Below, one piece after another: positions 37,101 through 49,100 of a stretch of DNA of 64,000 nt. The stretch spans positions 7,229,141 to 7,293,140 of the forward strand of contig NC_062975.1 of the NCBI RefSeq assembly GCF_023078275.1, given 5' to 3'. Source of the stretch: Leguminivora glycinivorella (Eukaryota > Arthropoda > Insecta > Lepidoptera > Tortricidae). The position numbers and the translations under genes are program-made. Position 1 is the first letter of the stretch; each line of letters starts with the position of its first letter. The notes below the pieces were generated by a model, which made no database searches, was not told the origin of the DNA, and worked only from the letters and a program-made list of their open reading frames with translations.

Positions 37101-40100
37101 AAAAACATGAATTCTTAATGAAACTTGAACCATTTTCAATTGAATGTGTTAAAAAACACATCCAACGTATTAAACGTAAAGATTCGAGGGACATAAATGA
37201 CATGTCTTCTCGGCTACTTGACATATTACCTTATTTTTTATTTGACATATTATGTGACCTAATTAATCGATGCCTAATAAGTGGTACCTATCCTGATAGT
37301 TTAAAAAACATCAAAGTCCAGCCTATTTACAAAGGTAAGGGCGACATGAATTCATTTAAGAACTTTAGACCCATATCTCTAATCCCACTTTTTTCGAAGA
37401 TCTTTGAACACCTTTTAAGCAGTAAAATTATGTCACATTTCAATGTAAACAATATCCTAAACAAGCAGCAATATGCATATCAGCGCGGAAGGTCGACAAT
37501 TGACGCTGCGCGAGACGTGGTCACCAGGGTGTCGGACCACCTCGATGGCGGGCGACAGGTCGCAGCCATATTCTGCGACTTGTCGCGCGCCTTCGAGCTG
37601 GTCAGCCATCCACTCATATTAGCCAAGCTAGAACACTATGGTGTCACAGACGGCTACCTAAATGTAGTTGCCTCCTTCTTAAGGGGCCGTAAACAGCTGA
37701 CGTCGGTACGCGGTGCAAAGTCCGACCTTCTCGAGTTGGGAGACATAGCGGTGCCACAGGGTTCTGTAATTGGTAATAATCTATTTTCGATACTGATGAA
37801 CGATTTCACAAGCGCTACGGACGATGCCGAAATCGTAATGTTTGCCGACGACGGTTGTGTGATCGTTGCGGCCGAAAACCAGGACCTGCTTAGAACTAAA
37901 CTAACGAAAGTAATGAATCAAGTCGCATCCTGGTTTTCGGTCAACGGCATGATACTCAATATAGACAAAACAAATATAGTTTACTTCTGTCTGCGTGGTA
38001 AAAAGGACCAACCATTGCTTATTAATTGCAACGGACAACTCGTCCCACAGGTCGATGAGGTAAAATATCTCGGTCTTATTATAGATAGCAAACTGTCATG
38101 GCGGCCACACATAGACTGGTTATGCGATCGCTTGGCGTCTGCCTGCTTTGCGTTAAGTAGACTACGACCTAGCCTAGACCCGGCTAATGTCAGAAAAGCC
38201 TATTTTGGCTACGCCCATTCCCTGCTTTCATATGGAGTTGACCTGTGGGGGGATGCGACCGACCGCATGAAACCATTCCTTATGCAAAAACGCGCGATCC
38301 GTTGCATGGCAGGAGTCTCTTGGGACCACCCTGCTCAAGAACTATTTAAAAAAATAAAGGTACTTACCTTACCATGTGTATATGTCGCAGTAAGATAGAT
38401 AAAGCCGTTATATAGTTATAACCCTAGGAATATAATTATACGTCGTAACATAGTTAAACGAAAGCGATTAATTGCTATCTTACTAGGAATATAACTATAA
38501 TACTAAACTAGTTTAGTCATATAGTTATATGACTGGATTCAGTTTAGTGAAATGATTGTAGGCAGGAGTGCAGCGGTGCGGCGGAGGTATAGTTATAACC
38601 CTAGGGATATAAGGGAGCGATTCAGAACCATCTTACTAGGAATATAATTATAATACGGTATTTAAAATTGCAAACGGGACTTAATCGCGTATTAGGTACT
38701 ATGTATTAAGTCCCGTTTGCAATTTTAAATATGTGTAAAAATCGTGAAAGTTTAAATCAGTGTTTTATAATACGTATAGCGGGACGATTTGGAATAACAA
38801 CACCGTCACTGACGTTAGAACAAAGTTTATTTTGTATCGATCCGAACATAGTACACAAGGTTTGGTTACTAACCAAACGAATCCAAGCTATATTAGTTAA
38901 AACGTAACAGTTAGGGCATGCTCCCGGTATTTCCCGGTTCTTGATTTCCCGGGAAATCCCGGTAATTTAATCGCGGTAAGCAAATTTAAACCCAACATTC
39001 AAAATGACAAGGTTGTAATTAGGTACGAGTTCAATTTGTTATGACTTATGATAAACATTAAGATTAAACTGACAAACAACGTCAAACTCGTAACGGAAAA
39101 AGTATCGTCCAAGTAACCAGCCAGTATTAATACCCCTAAATACTGAAAAAGGTAAGCAACCTCTAGCAATGCGATATACACAATGTCGCATTACGAATAC
39201 AATAGAATGGGCACGTAAAAAATAACTAATAATACAAATTAAACAAAAAATATTATCCCCTTCAAGATATAGCTCAATCGATTCTACTCTCGATTCTGAA
39301 CAAACTGATTTCAGGTTTTTAGTGTTAAGTGAAACACGGTGTATAACTATATTACTTAACTAGAGACGTATTATAAAAATAAAATAAAATAAAATATTCT
39401 TTATTGCAACTATAAGGTTACGTGTATATACAAAATTGGTCCCTGGCTCTCAAAGTAGGTCTCCCTGTGTCTCAAGAGCCATTATATCCCTAGACTAAGT
39501 TTAATCCAGTGATATAATTATATAACTAAACTAGTAACGTATTATAATTATATTCCTAGTAAGATGGTAAGGAATCGCTTTCGTTTAGCTATGTTACGGC
39601 ATATAATTATATCCCTAGGGTTATAACTATACCTCCGCCGCACCGCCGCACTCCTGCCTACAATCATTTCACTAAACTGGATCCAGTCATATAACTATAT
39701 GACTAAACTAGTTTAGTATTATAGTTACATTCCTAGTAAGATAGCAATTAATCGCTTTCGTTTAACTATGTTACGACGTATAATTATATTCCTAGGGTTA
39801 TAACTATATAACGGCTTTATCTATCTTACTGCGACATATACATCCTCGAAATCGCAAAGTATGTGAGACGTAATCTCTCGCACTTTCCTACACGGGGCGA
39901 CACACGGGGGGCGAACAGCAGGAGGTGTGACGAACTGCGACCTCCCCGAACAAGGCTTGTGGCGTCGAGGAAGTGTATGCACACGGTAGGACCCAAGATA
40001 TATAACGCATTACCGCATGATATCAAAAATGCTACATCTTATTACTTGTTTAAAAATAAACTTAAAAATAAACTAGTATCTGAAGCTTACTACTCCTTAG

Positions 40101-43100
40101 ACGACTATTTTCAAGTGCCAGACTGAGCTATATAATTAAGCCACAATACGTCCATTAATAAAACGTTATCTATGTAAAAAAAAAAACAACTGGTTGGTTA
40201 ACCAAACGACTGATACTATGTAACAGATTTGTTAGCATAAGTACTTAGAATTAAGAGAATGACATGTAAAATATATTTTATCAATAAATGATCGTATCGT
40301 ATCGTATCGTATCGATCACGGAAAACTGACGAAGGCGGGTGGATGTTAAAGTTGCATAGACAGCGCGCGATCTACCCTCCTCCGCGCGCGTCGGCTGCGT
40401 TCACTTTCAGCGTTACCACTGGACGCATTCACACTCGATGGTCTGTCCAAACACACTACACTCACAGTGTCACTACGTTTGTTCAATTCTGACTTCACCG
40501 GTTTTTTACACAAACAAATCACTGGATTCCATACATTAGATAGTTTGAAGCCATCCTCACGATTGAAATTTTTATATTTGTGAATCTCAATGGCTTCTCT
40601 TACCAATCTCGGTATGTACCCACCTTCCACCTGCCTTCGTCAGTTTTCCGTGATCATGATGCATGCAACTCCGTCGAAATATCGGGAGCTCGACAAAAAT
40701 CAAAAAGGTAATCACGGTCTATATCCCGGTCAATATAAGTCTAATGAAAATAACCGTGAATCATTCAAAACTCTTGATGTAAGGTCAATACGGGTAAGTG
40801 TGTTATAAGGAGAAGTGTGCCTTGCCTTCACATTTGGCCTGTTTAAACGATTATCAGTGTTTATTGAGAGTTCAATTCGTTTACCACTATCTTGACTACC
40901 AAAAGTATGAACTCGCAAAACCACCTGCAACAATGAGTAAAAAGGCCAAATGTGAATGCCAGACAGTTTTCCTTATGACACACTTATCCGTATTGACCGT
41001 AGTTTCCGGAAATTACGTGTCAGAGTGTTACAAAGAGGTCCAAAATTTCACTTCAATTTCGGCCTCGCTAGAACTATCGACGTAGCGTATTAGTGTTAGT
41101 TACCTTCGCAGCCAGCGTTTGGCTTCACCTCAGCGTAGAGGTTGGCACAGGAATCACACGCGCGGCCTATGACCCCGCCGCGGCAGTAGCACTGGCCGCT
41201 CTCGGCTTCACAAGAACTGTTGACGGAGCCGGCTGCGTAACACTGGCATGGGAGGCATTCGTTGGAGCCAGGGAGTTTGTAGTGGTTTTCCTGCACAAGA
41301 AATTACAAGGGTTATAAGCATCCAATGAAAAACGGTTGTACAGGCAGCCACGTTACCACTTATATCGCGACTGTGGTAAACCACATGTTTCTCACGGGCC
41401 TGATTTAGACGGCGGCCCCGTCGTCAGGTATACAAATTCGCACAGCCATCAAACACCGCATTGTAATAAAACTCGTAGTGCTTCTCGTACCGCTACACTT
41501 CGTGATGTGATGTGATGTGCACAGAGTGTAGCCACCGCGGCTACACTCCGTATGTGATGTGCACTGAATACTGAAGCACTCTATATTATGGGCCGAAGAC
41601 TGGCCTCCTAAATGGGCCAGGATAAAATAACGTGAGCAGATAAAACCGTTTTTCTTTAAATATTTGAATATGTCTCAAGAAAGTTTAACATCTGTTAAAC
41701 ACCAGTATAAGCACCAGTCAATTCTTCAGGAGAAAAAAAAATGTCATTGATTAATTTTATGACCCTTCCGAGTGCCGCGCCTCACCATCCGCCGGAACAC
41801 TACTCCCCTCGATACAGCCAGAATCTGGACGAAGAAGCCTGGTATATATCCAGGTATATTTATAGTGTAGTGAGACTGACCTTGCAGTGGCAGTGTCCGG
41901 AGTCGCGGTCGCAGTGCGGGTGGTAGCCGGCCGCCACGGCGCAGGCGCACGGCCCGCACGCCGCCGCGCCCCACCACCCGCCCGGACACTCGCCCACCCC
42001 CTCCTCGATGCAGCCGGAACCTGGAAATACCACTGGTTAATTTACCTGTATTCGCGTCTCAAAACTTGCAGCAATAACTTGCTGGTCTAAACTCAGCTTT
42101 AGGGTTAGTTGCATCAACCACAGTTATCATCAACGTCACGTACGAGTAGCAGAAGTCTATGGAAAATAATATTATTTGTGCCGTTTGTATATCCGAGGTC
42201 TTATATAGAGAGAGCACGTCGTAGACGTCGCATCGGACCGATAGATGGCGCCATCGTTCGTTGCAAGTCGCTCCGGCGTCACACCGCCGCGATGTTGGTA
42301 GTCCCGTTTTCCCCACCTGCAACATAAGGCTCCTACGCGCCCCCACCCGCCACCAGCCACCCTCATTGTTTCGTCGAACGCCGAAGTGACCGGTTGTCGC
42401 GTATTCCGTTCGAACATTTTTACAGCATGGTGTCTCGAAATTAATCTTTTAGTTTCTATTTCCTTGTTACTTCTGGTCAAACCAGAGTTATTCGTGTTTT
42501 TATTTAAAAAGTGGCTTATAACATTTCGGAATTATGAAATTTTTCAATTTCATCCGTCAATTCTTTCTTCCCTTTTAATTTACGCTCGTTCGTCTTGAAT
42601 AATGAGATATATTATGCCTCGCTAGCGATCATTATTCGTCTTTCGGGGTTCTCACGATAGAAATGAACGAGCGGTGCTTTATGATTCTACCCACTTTTTT
42701 TGTAAGAAAGTTCCATGCTGCAAAAATCGTTACCGTTAATCAGTTTTCTTTTTAAAATTCGCATTTCCGAGACTAAAGTAGGAAGTGTTATCCGCGTATT
42801 AAAAGTTTCGCGCGAGAATATAAGCGGTAACGTAGGTAAGTTGCTCCGCCGGGGACCACGTGCTCCGGGGACCACGTGCTTCGCGACCGCGGGCTGCGCG
42901 ACCTGCGGGCTGCGGCGGCGGCGGCGGAGGGCGCGGTGGAGGAATACCGCGCTCCAAGGAGGTTTGAATTTCTCCGACGAATGGGTGAGCAGCTTCATAT
43001 TATTTTAGAAAGAACATGTTCGGTTTCCGATTCGGTGCGGAGGACGGCGGACACGTGTCGGCGCCGAAACTTACTGTAGCGCTGCGATAGCGCCACTGAC

Positions 43101-46100
43101 CGCGGCAGTGTTGTCCGCCGCGTCGGCGCCGCCGAAGTTGCGTAGAAGTTGCCTCCTCGTTAACGATGGCCATCTCTGCGGTGCCGCCGAACAACGTTGT
43201 GGCCGCCACATAGGCGTCGCGTGCGACGCTGTAAGTATGTCTGCTGCTGCCCCGACGCGAGCGCCGCGCCGTTAGTGATCTGTCGTCAATATGCAGGCTA
43301 CCAGCGCGGCCACCTGCCCCCGCCACAACGCGGCGAGCCTGCTGAAGCTGTCCACCAATATCGCTGGCCGCCACGCTTATGCTGGCGCCTCGATGGTGAT
43401 GCAGAGCGTTCGTCTGCCGTGACAACGCCGCGATCCTGTTGAAGCTGTCCACCAATATCGCTGGCCGCCACGCTTATGCTGGCGCCTCGATGGTGATGCA
43501 GAGCGTTCGTCTGCCGTGACAACGCCGCGATCCTGCTGAAGCTGTCCACCAGTATCGCTGGCCGCCACGCTTATGCTGGCGCCTCGATGGTGATGCAGAG
43601 CGTGCGTCTGCCTTGACAACGCCGAGAGCCTGCTGAAGCTGTCCACCAATATCGCTGGCCGCCACGCTTATGCTGGCGCCTCGATGGTGATGCAGAGCGT
43701 TCGTCTGCCATGACAACGCCGCGATCCTGCTGAAGCTGTCCACCAGTATCGCTGGCCGCCACGCTTATGCTGGCGCCTCGATGGTGATGCAGAGCGTGCG
43801 TCTGCCTTGACAACGCCGCGAGCCTGCTGAAGCTGTCCACCAATATCGCTGGCCGCCACGCTTATGCTGGCGCCTCGATGGTGATGCAGAGCGTTCGTCA
43901 GCCCTGACAACGCCGCGATCCTGCTGCTGCCCACCAGTATCGCTGGCCGCCACGCTTATGCTGGCGCCTCGATGGTGATGCAGCGAGCTCATCTGCCGTG
44001 ACAACGCCGCGATCCTGTTGAAGCTGTCCACCAGTATCGCTGGCCGCCACACTTATGCTGGCGCCTCGATGGTGATGCAGCGCGCTCATCTGCCGTGAAA
44101 ACGCCGCGACCCTGCTGAAGCTGTCCACCAGTATCGCTGGCCGCCACGCTTATGCTGGCGCCTCGATGGTGATGCAGAGCGTTCGTCTGCCGTGACAAGC
44201 CTCAGTGGTGATGCGCAGCGTAATACTGTTAACCGCTGCACAGGCGTCGCAATCCTTCTGCTGCGTCTGCCGTGACATCGCCGCAAGCTACTTGAAGTTT
44301 TCCACCGGTGTCGTCGGCCGACACGCTGATGCTGGTGCCTTGATGTCGCCTCGATCGCACGAGGTAAGATTGCAGACGCGGCGACCTTCATCGCGCCACC
44401 GAGCGCAATACTGCGGCTGCCGCGAAGGCGTCGCTAATTTTCCTGCCGCGTCTGCCGTGACGACGCCGCGAACTCTGTTGATGCTGTTCACCGATGTAGC
44501 TGACTGTCATGCTGGCGCCGGTGCCTCCCGCGCTGACGGCGGCGACCTCGAGAGGGCCACCGAACACGATACTGCGTGACGCGACAGGGGCATCGAAGAC
44601 GCCTTTCGAGCTGACGACGGCCGTCTCAATCTCACCGCCGAACGTAACATCGTCTGCTGCAGTGACAAGCTGGTAAGATTGCTGATGTGGTCCCTTGGTA
44701 CTGCTAGCCGCCACGCTGATAACGTCCGTCGCGCCTAAGATGTCACGCTCACCGCGAGCACTGTCTTCCCCTACAATGGTGCCACGACCATATCCGGGCT
44801 CCGTCTGCTACGGTATCGTTGCAGACTCTGTTGCTAACCAGGCTGATACTGCCCTCCAATGTGACGCCGGGCGCCGCTATCAGCTGACATCCCGTACACT
44901 ATGGTATCCACTCTTCTCTTTCCAGTTCCCGTGAAGTACTTCGACAGTATTTACACTCTATTTTGACCAATGACTCCTCCGTCGCCGAAGTGAGAACAGA
45001 TAAATTCTAAAGATGCTACGTCCTAACGTGGCTTGGCCACCCATAGTTGAACGAGGTAAGACGTCAATAACCGGACGAGGAGCCGCACTGCTGCGAGGGT
45101 GTCCTGAAGATGTTCGCGAGCTATCTAATCGGAGAGGCGCCTCGCGAGACGACCCTGTGATTCCTGTACGTCGCTCATTGTGTAGGTCAAAGACATCGTA
45201 AAGGTTTGCGGAATTTAAAAAAAAAAAAAAAAAACTCTTTCAGAATGTCCAGATCTGAATTCGAGCCAGCGTGCTGCATCCTGAGCGTGCGTCTGTTTAC
45301 CGGGCGGACACCAAAACCGATCGGTAATCTGGCCGCGGGGTTCCAAGTACACGACGATTTCCCGGAGGCTTGTGGCGCTTCCTGTCCATTCGAGAGATTA
45401 ACTTATTCGCCGAGCCTCTAATAAACAAATTGGGAAAAATAAACCCGCTTCGCCTTAGTGAACTTGAGATTCCAGCTCAAAGCGAAAGGGGCCAGGAACT
45501 CAGGAGGACTTCAGTAGTTATCATCTGGCTCGACTATACTGAATTAATATAGTGCTTGATTCGATCGTAGAACCTGATTTCATCAATTTCACAACTTTCG
45601 TAGTCTACAGAGGAAGGTTGCACCGCTGCAGTTTCCAGCATTACCTCGTACAGCTGCCGATAGCTGTAGGCCAATCGCTCCTGTTTTGCTTGCATTTGCA
45701 GCCCGATAAGACCTTCAATAATCGGAATATTGTACAAAGTAAAGCTCTTCCGATGGAAAATAATCTTCAACAGGCGGTGGCGCTGGCGACTGAAGTGACA
45801 TGCAGCCGGATTAAGGTTCGCATAGCACTATATGCTATGCACAGTTCGGTTGTATGTTATGTTATGCTGTACGATGGCAGGACTACATCTCTTCTGTTAC
45901 GAGTAACTACGACAGTAACTGCTGACTCCAACAGACTGTCGTACGAGGTCAGTATGCACCCCCTGGGAGCCAAGTAAGTGACCTTCGGTGACCTCGCCTT
46001 CTTCTGCTTCGCCCGTCATCGTACCTCTTCGTCTGCGAGAGCCCTGCATTACGCCGTACAACGGTACGTATTAAGCCTCCGCCACACATAAAGCGCATTC

Positions 46101-49100
46101 CGCTTCGCTAACGCTACGCTATCAGCGCGCTGAATGCGCGCGCATTCCGCTCGCGTCCCGCGCGCGTTGCGCTCGCAATCCGCGCTCGTTAGTTCCCGCT
46201 AGTGCCCACTGGGCGCAACGCCAGCGTTTGTGCGGTGCACCGCCATTATTGCGCTCCGCCTACGCTCTCAAAGCGCGCATGTGTGGCGGTGTTTTAATTC
46301 ACTCCTTGACCTGCTACCACGACGTGTTCAGCAACCACCAGCGATGCGACACGGACGTCACCTCTCAGTCTACACTGTCGACCTTCATTGCACGAAGTAG
46401 AAATACGTCGCATCGGGTTTTGGATTAGGTAATGGATTACCCTAAGAGTCAATGACTGACTTGAAGAAATCGACTGATACCTCCGTCCAGTGTAGTAGCA
46501 ATCGACAGCGCTCGTACTTTTCATCTTCTAGGCTAGTTTTACCGAGCGATCAGTATCCTCAAATGCCCTCACTAAAAAGAGTTCAGAGTTCAGGAGTCTC
46601 GCTTGTAACCGCGCTCGCTTGACGCGAAATAGTCTGATCGAAAATACCAGTATCGTAACAAATAGCCCTCGGGCGCGTCAGTGATGACCTTTTTCTGTGT
46701 TTGATATGGACGTAAGACGTTGGACTTTAAATAGTCATATCAAAGCTAATATTGATTTAGATAATTTTTACAAAGGGTTGACAAAAGCAGTATCAATTAC
46801 GTTACCCTGCTACAGTACAGATAGTTACACTACTTTTACAGTTAATTTCCACACTTTGTGTCTGAAATTGGGTTTATAATAACCTGATAAAATAACGTGT
46901 CTGTTAATAATAAAAGTGTATCTAAGGTTTTTGTATCTTGTTCAAGTCAGCCTCGCCTACAATGTATAATAATGTCATTTCTCTAACTATTCGCTGACTA
47001 AAGCTAAACGTCATCACGAAAATCTCTTTAGGCGTTTCTGGCACCGAGATATTCGCGGATCGAAGGCGATTTCGACTGATACATCTGTCAAATCGGTTCA
47101 ACAACCGATTCACTTATTCTTCTATGCTATGCCAATAGGGCTACCAAAGGCTTGCGCGCCAGCTGACTCGCCACCAGGAGATAATAAACAGGTCTCTATA
47201 TAAGACCTCGGATATACAAACGGCACAAATAATATAAAAATTTTACCTTCCAATAAAATTGTTATTATTTTGCCTGGTATATCCGAGGTCTGAGTGATGC
47301 CTTCCTGGTAGGCTTAATATACCGTCGGCACTTCTCCTCAACAATGAGGGTGGCTGGTGGCGGGTGGGGGCGCGTAGGAGCCTTATGTTGCAGGTGGGGA
47401 AAACGGGACTACCAACATCGCGGCGGTGTGACGCCGGAGCGACTTGCAACGAACGATGGCGCCATCTATCGGTCCGATGCGACGTCTACGACGTGCTCTC
47501 TCTATATAAGACCTCGGATATACCAGGCAAAATAATAACAATTTTATTGGAAGGTAAAATTTTTATAATAATAACGAACGCTAAATCGGTGACAGGTGGT
47601 TTTGGTGCAACCGAGCCTTATAGCGATAGAATTTAACAGAGTTCAAAGCGAAATCAAAGAAGCTTGCTGCAAGCAGAAAGAATGATCTCGCTTGGGGCGA
47701 AACATAGCTTTTCAACTCACCATTAATAGTATTTTATACAATCGTGATATAATACAAAGCTTTTCAGTCAAGTACCATGTTTAGGCCACAAAGCTTGCTG
47801 AGTGGCCTAATAGTACGGTACGAGAGTGAAAAGCTTAATTATATCACTATTGTATACAATACTTTTTCTACGAGTCATCATCTTCATCATCAATGGACGG
47901 AAATATCATCATTCATGCAAGTTAAAATTAATGTTAATAGAGTCGTTCACCGTTGTATCGACATCGAATTACCTAGCAACCAATTGTTTGTAATAACCGT
48001 CTCTGATTGGCCGATAACGCGACAGATAAAAAAAAATGTGTTTCAGATGCAGGAAAATTTGCCAGGTATCGCAAATTAGTATAGAAATTGTATGAAGTTC
48101 TATTTTTGAAATTATTACAGTTAACTAAAGTCAACTATAATGAGCTTATTATAATTGAGTCAGAACTGCCATAGAGTATCCAACACTGAAAAGTTAGCAC
48201 TTATAGTTTAGTCTGTGGTGCCCTAATTGACAGATTACACACTGCACACTGATACGTCCTTGTGGTTGCCTGTGAATTATCTTACTCTAGTGCCATACTA
48301 GTTCATTATCAAACTCATTACTGAGGAGTCACATTAGTAGCCCCTTCTTAGGGTCCCCCCACATCTAGCGTCTCGCGAGCGTCGAGTCGGGCCAACTGTA
48401 TGGGCAAAGCCTGACGCTGCGTCGACGTCGCGTCGACGCGGCGTCTTTTTCCATACAGTTGGCCCAACGCGACGCTCGCGAGACGCTAGATGTGGGGGGA
48501 CCCTCAATGTCCGCAGTTACGCAATGAGCACGGTCGCCGCGGGGATTCATAGCGCCCATATCATACTTACCCTTATGTCATACTAACTAGTTAATATCTT
48601 CTTAAAAACTCACTTGTCGCCTTTCTCTGTGTCCTCAGATTCGCAGCGCGCGTAATCCCCACAGGGATGGAGGTCGCACGCGGCGATACATTGAGGTCCG
48701 TAGCTTATTAACAAACTCACTTGTGAGGATATATCCCTCGTCGCAGACGCATTGGTAGCCTTTCTCAGTGTCCGCAGACTCGCAGCGCGCGTGATCCCCA
48801 CAGGGATGGAGGTCGCACGCGGCGATACATTGAGGTCCGTAGCGCCCGCGGGAGCATGTGCAAGTTGTCGCGTCCCAGGATGACTCGCATTTGCTCTAAA
48901 CAAGTAACAAAAACGTAGTATAACACTTTCATATTTTTTTTGTTATATTAATAGTTTTAACTATTGACAAATATATTTCGTTAATTCGTGGCTGTAAACA
49001 AGAAAAAACAGTGAATAAATGTACTTACATAAGGAGGACAGATAGACAGCATACAATCAGCTCTAGACTGACATCCATCCTTCACGTTCTCTATCGTAGT

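Larger units (their letters stand above)
37080..40313 (+). mobile_element. 5'-truncated non-LTR retrotransposon inserted in the Penelope-like arm
   Basis: The target GATC is present on both sides (37076-37079 and 40314-40317), consistent with a 4-bp duplication. The element starts inside its RT domain, as expected for 5' truncation, and ends in an (ATCGT)n tail (40291-40313). It is itself interrupted by a DNA transposon at 38383-39836. Confidence 0.8.
36991..40740 (-). mobile_element. Penelope-like element remnant with inverted ~113-bp arms, split by a nested insertion
   Basis: Arm 1 (36991-37079 plus 40318-40342) and arm 2 (40628-40740) are inverted copies, sharing GAGCTCCCGATATTTCGACG and GCATGCATCATGATC. 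Between them lies an antisense segment coding a GIY-YIG-type C-terminus. Removing the inserted element leaves ~510 bp. Inverted terminal arms plus a GIY-YIG tail are characteristic of Penelope-like elements. Confidence 0.65.
42171..47566. mobile_element. 5.4-kb composite insertion with 183-bp inverted repeats and an internal end-to-end junction
   Basis: Flanked by AATAAT (42165-42170, 47567-47572). The left end begins with a 17-bp block L (42171-42187) then TATATCCGAGGTCTTATATA. The right end finishes with GACCTCGGATATA then a 44-bp block S (47523-47566). The 183 bp at 42188-42370 and 47340-47522 are inverted, apparently identical repeats. At 47217-47277 the inverted forms of L and S occur directly joined, flanked by more copies of TATATCCGAGGTCT. 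The interior is GC-rich, holds a 97-bp tandem array and a hairpin, and has no recognisable protein. Confidence 0.75.

Noticed and set aside
40640..40740. Possible hammerhead ribozyme in the Penelope-like arms (CATGATG...CGAAAT)
   Set aside because: A closing stem (CCGTGAT/ATCACGG) and a GTCGA/TCGAC hairpin exist, but there is no CUGANGA core and the GAAA is buried in the hairpin.
43325..44200. CRISPR-like array
   Set aside because: Uninterrupted tandem units without unique spacers, in an insect genome.
43298..44391. Family of overlapping 70-95-codon antisense proteins
   Set aside because: They are one 97-bp repeat read in shifting registers; no start context, domain or splice signal.
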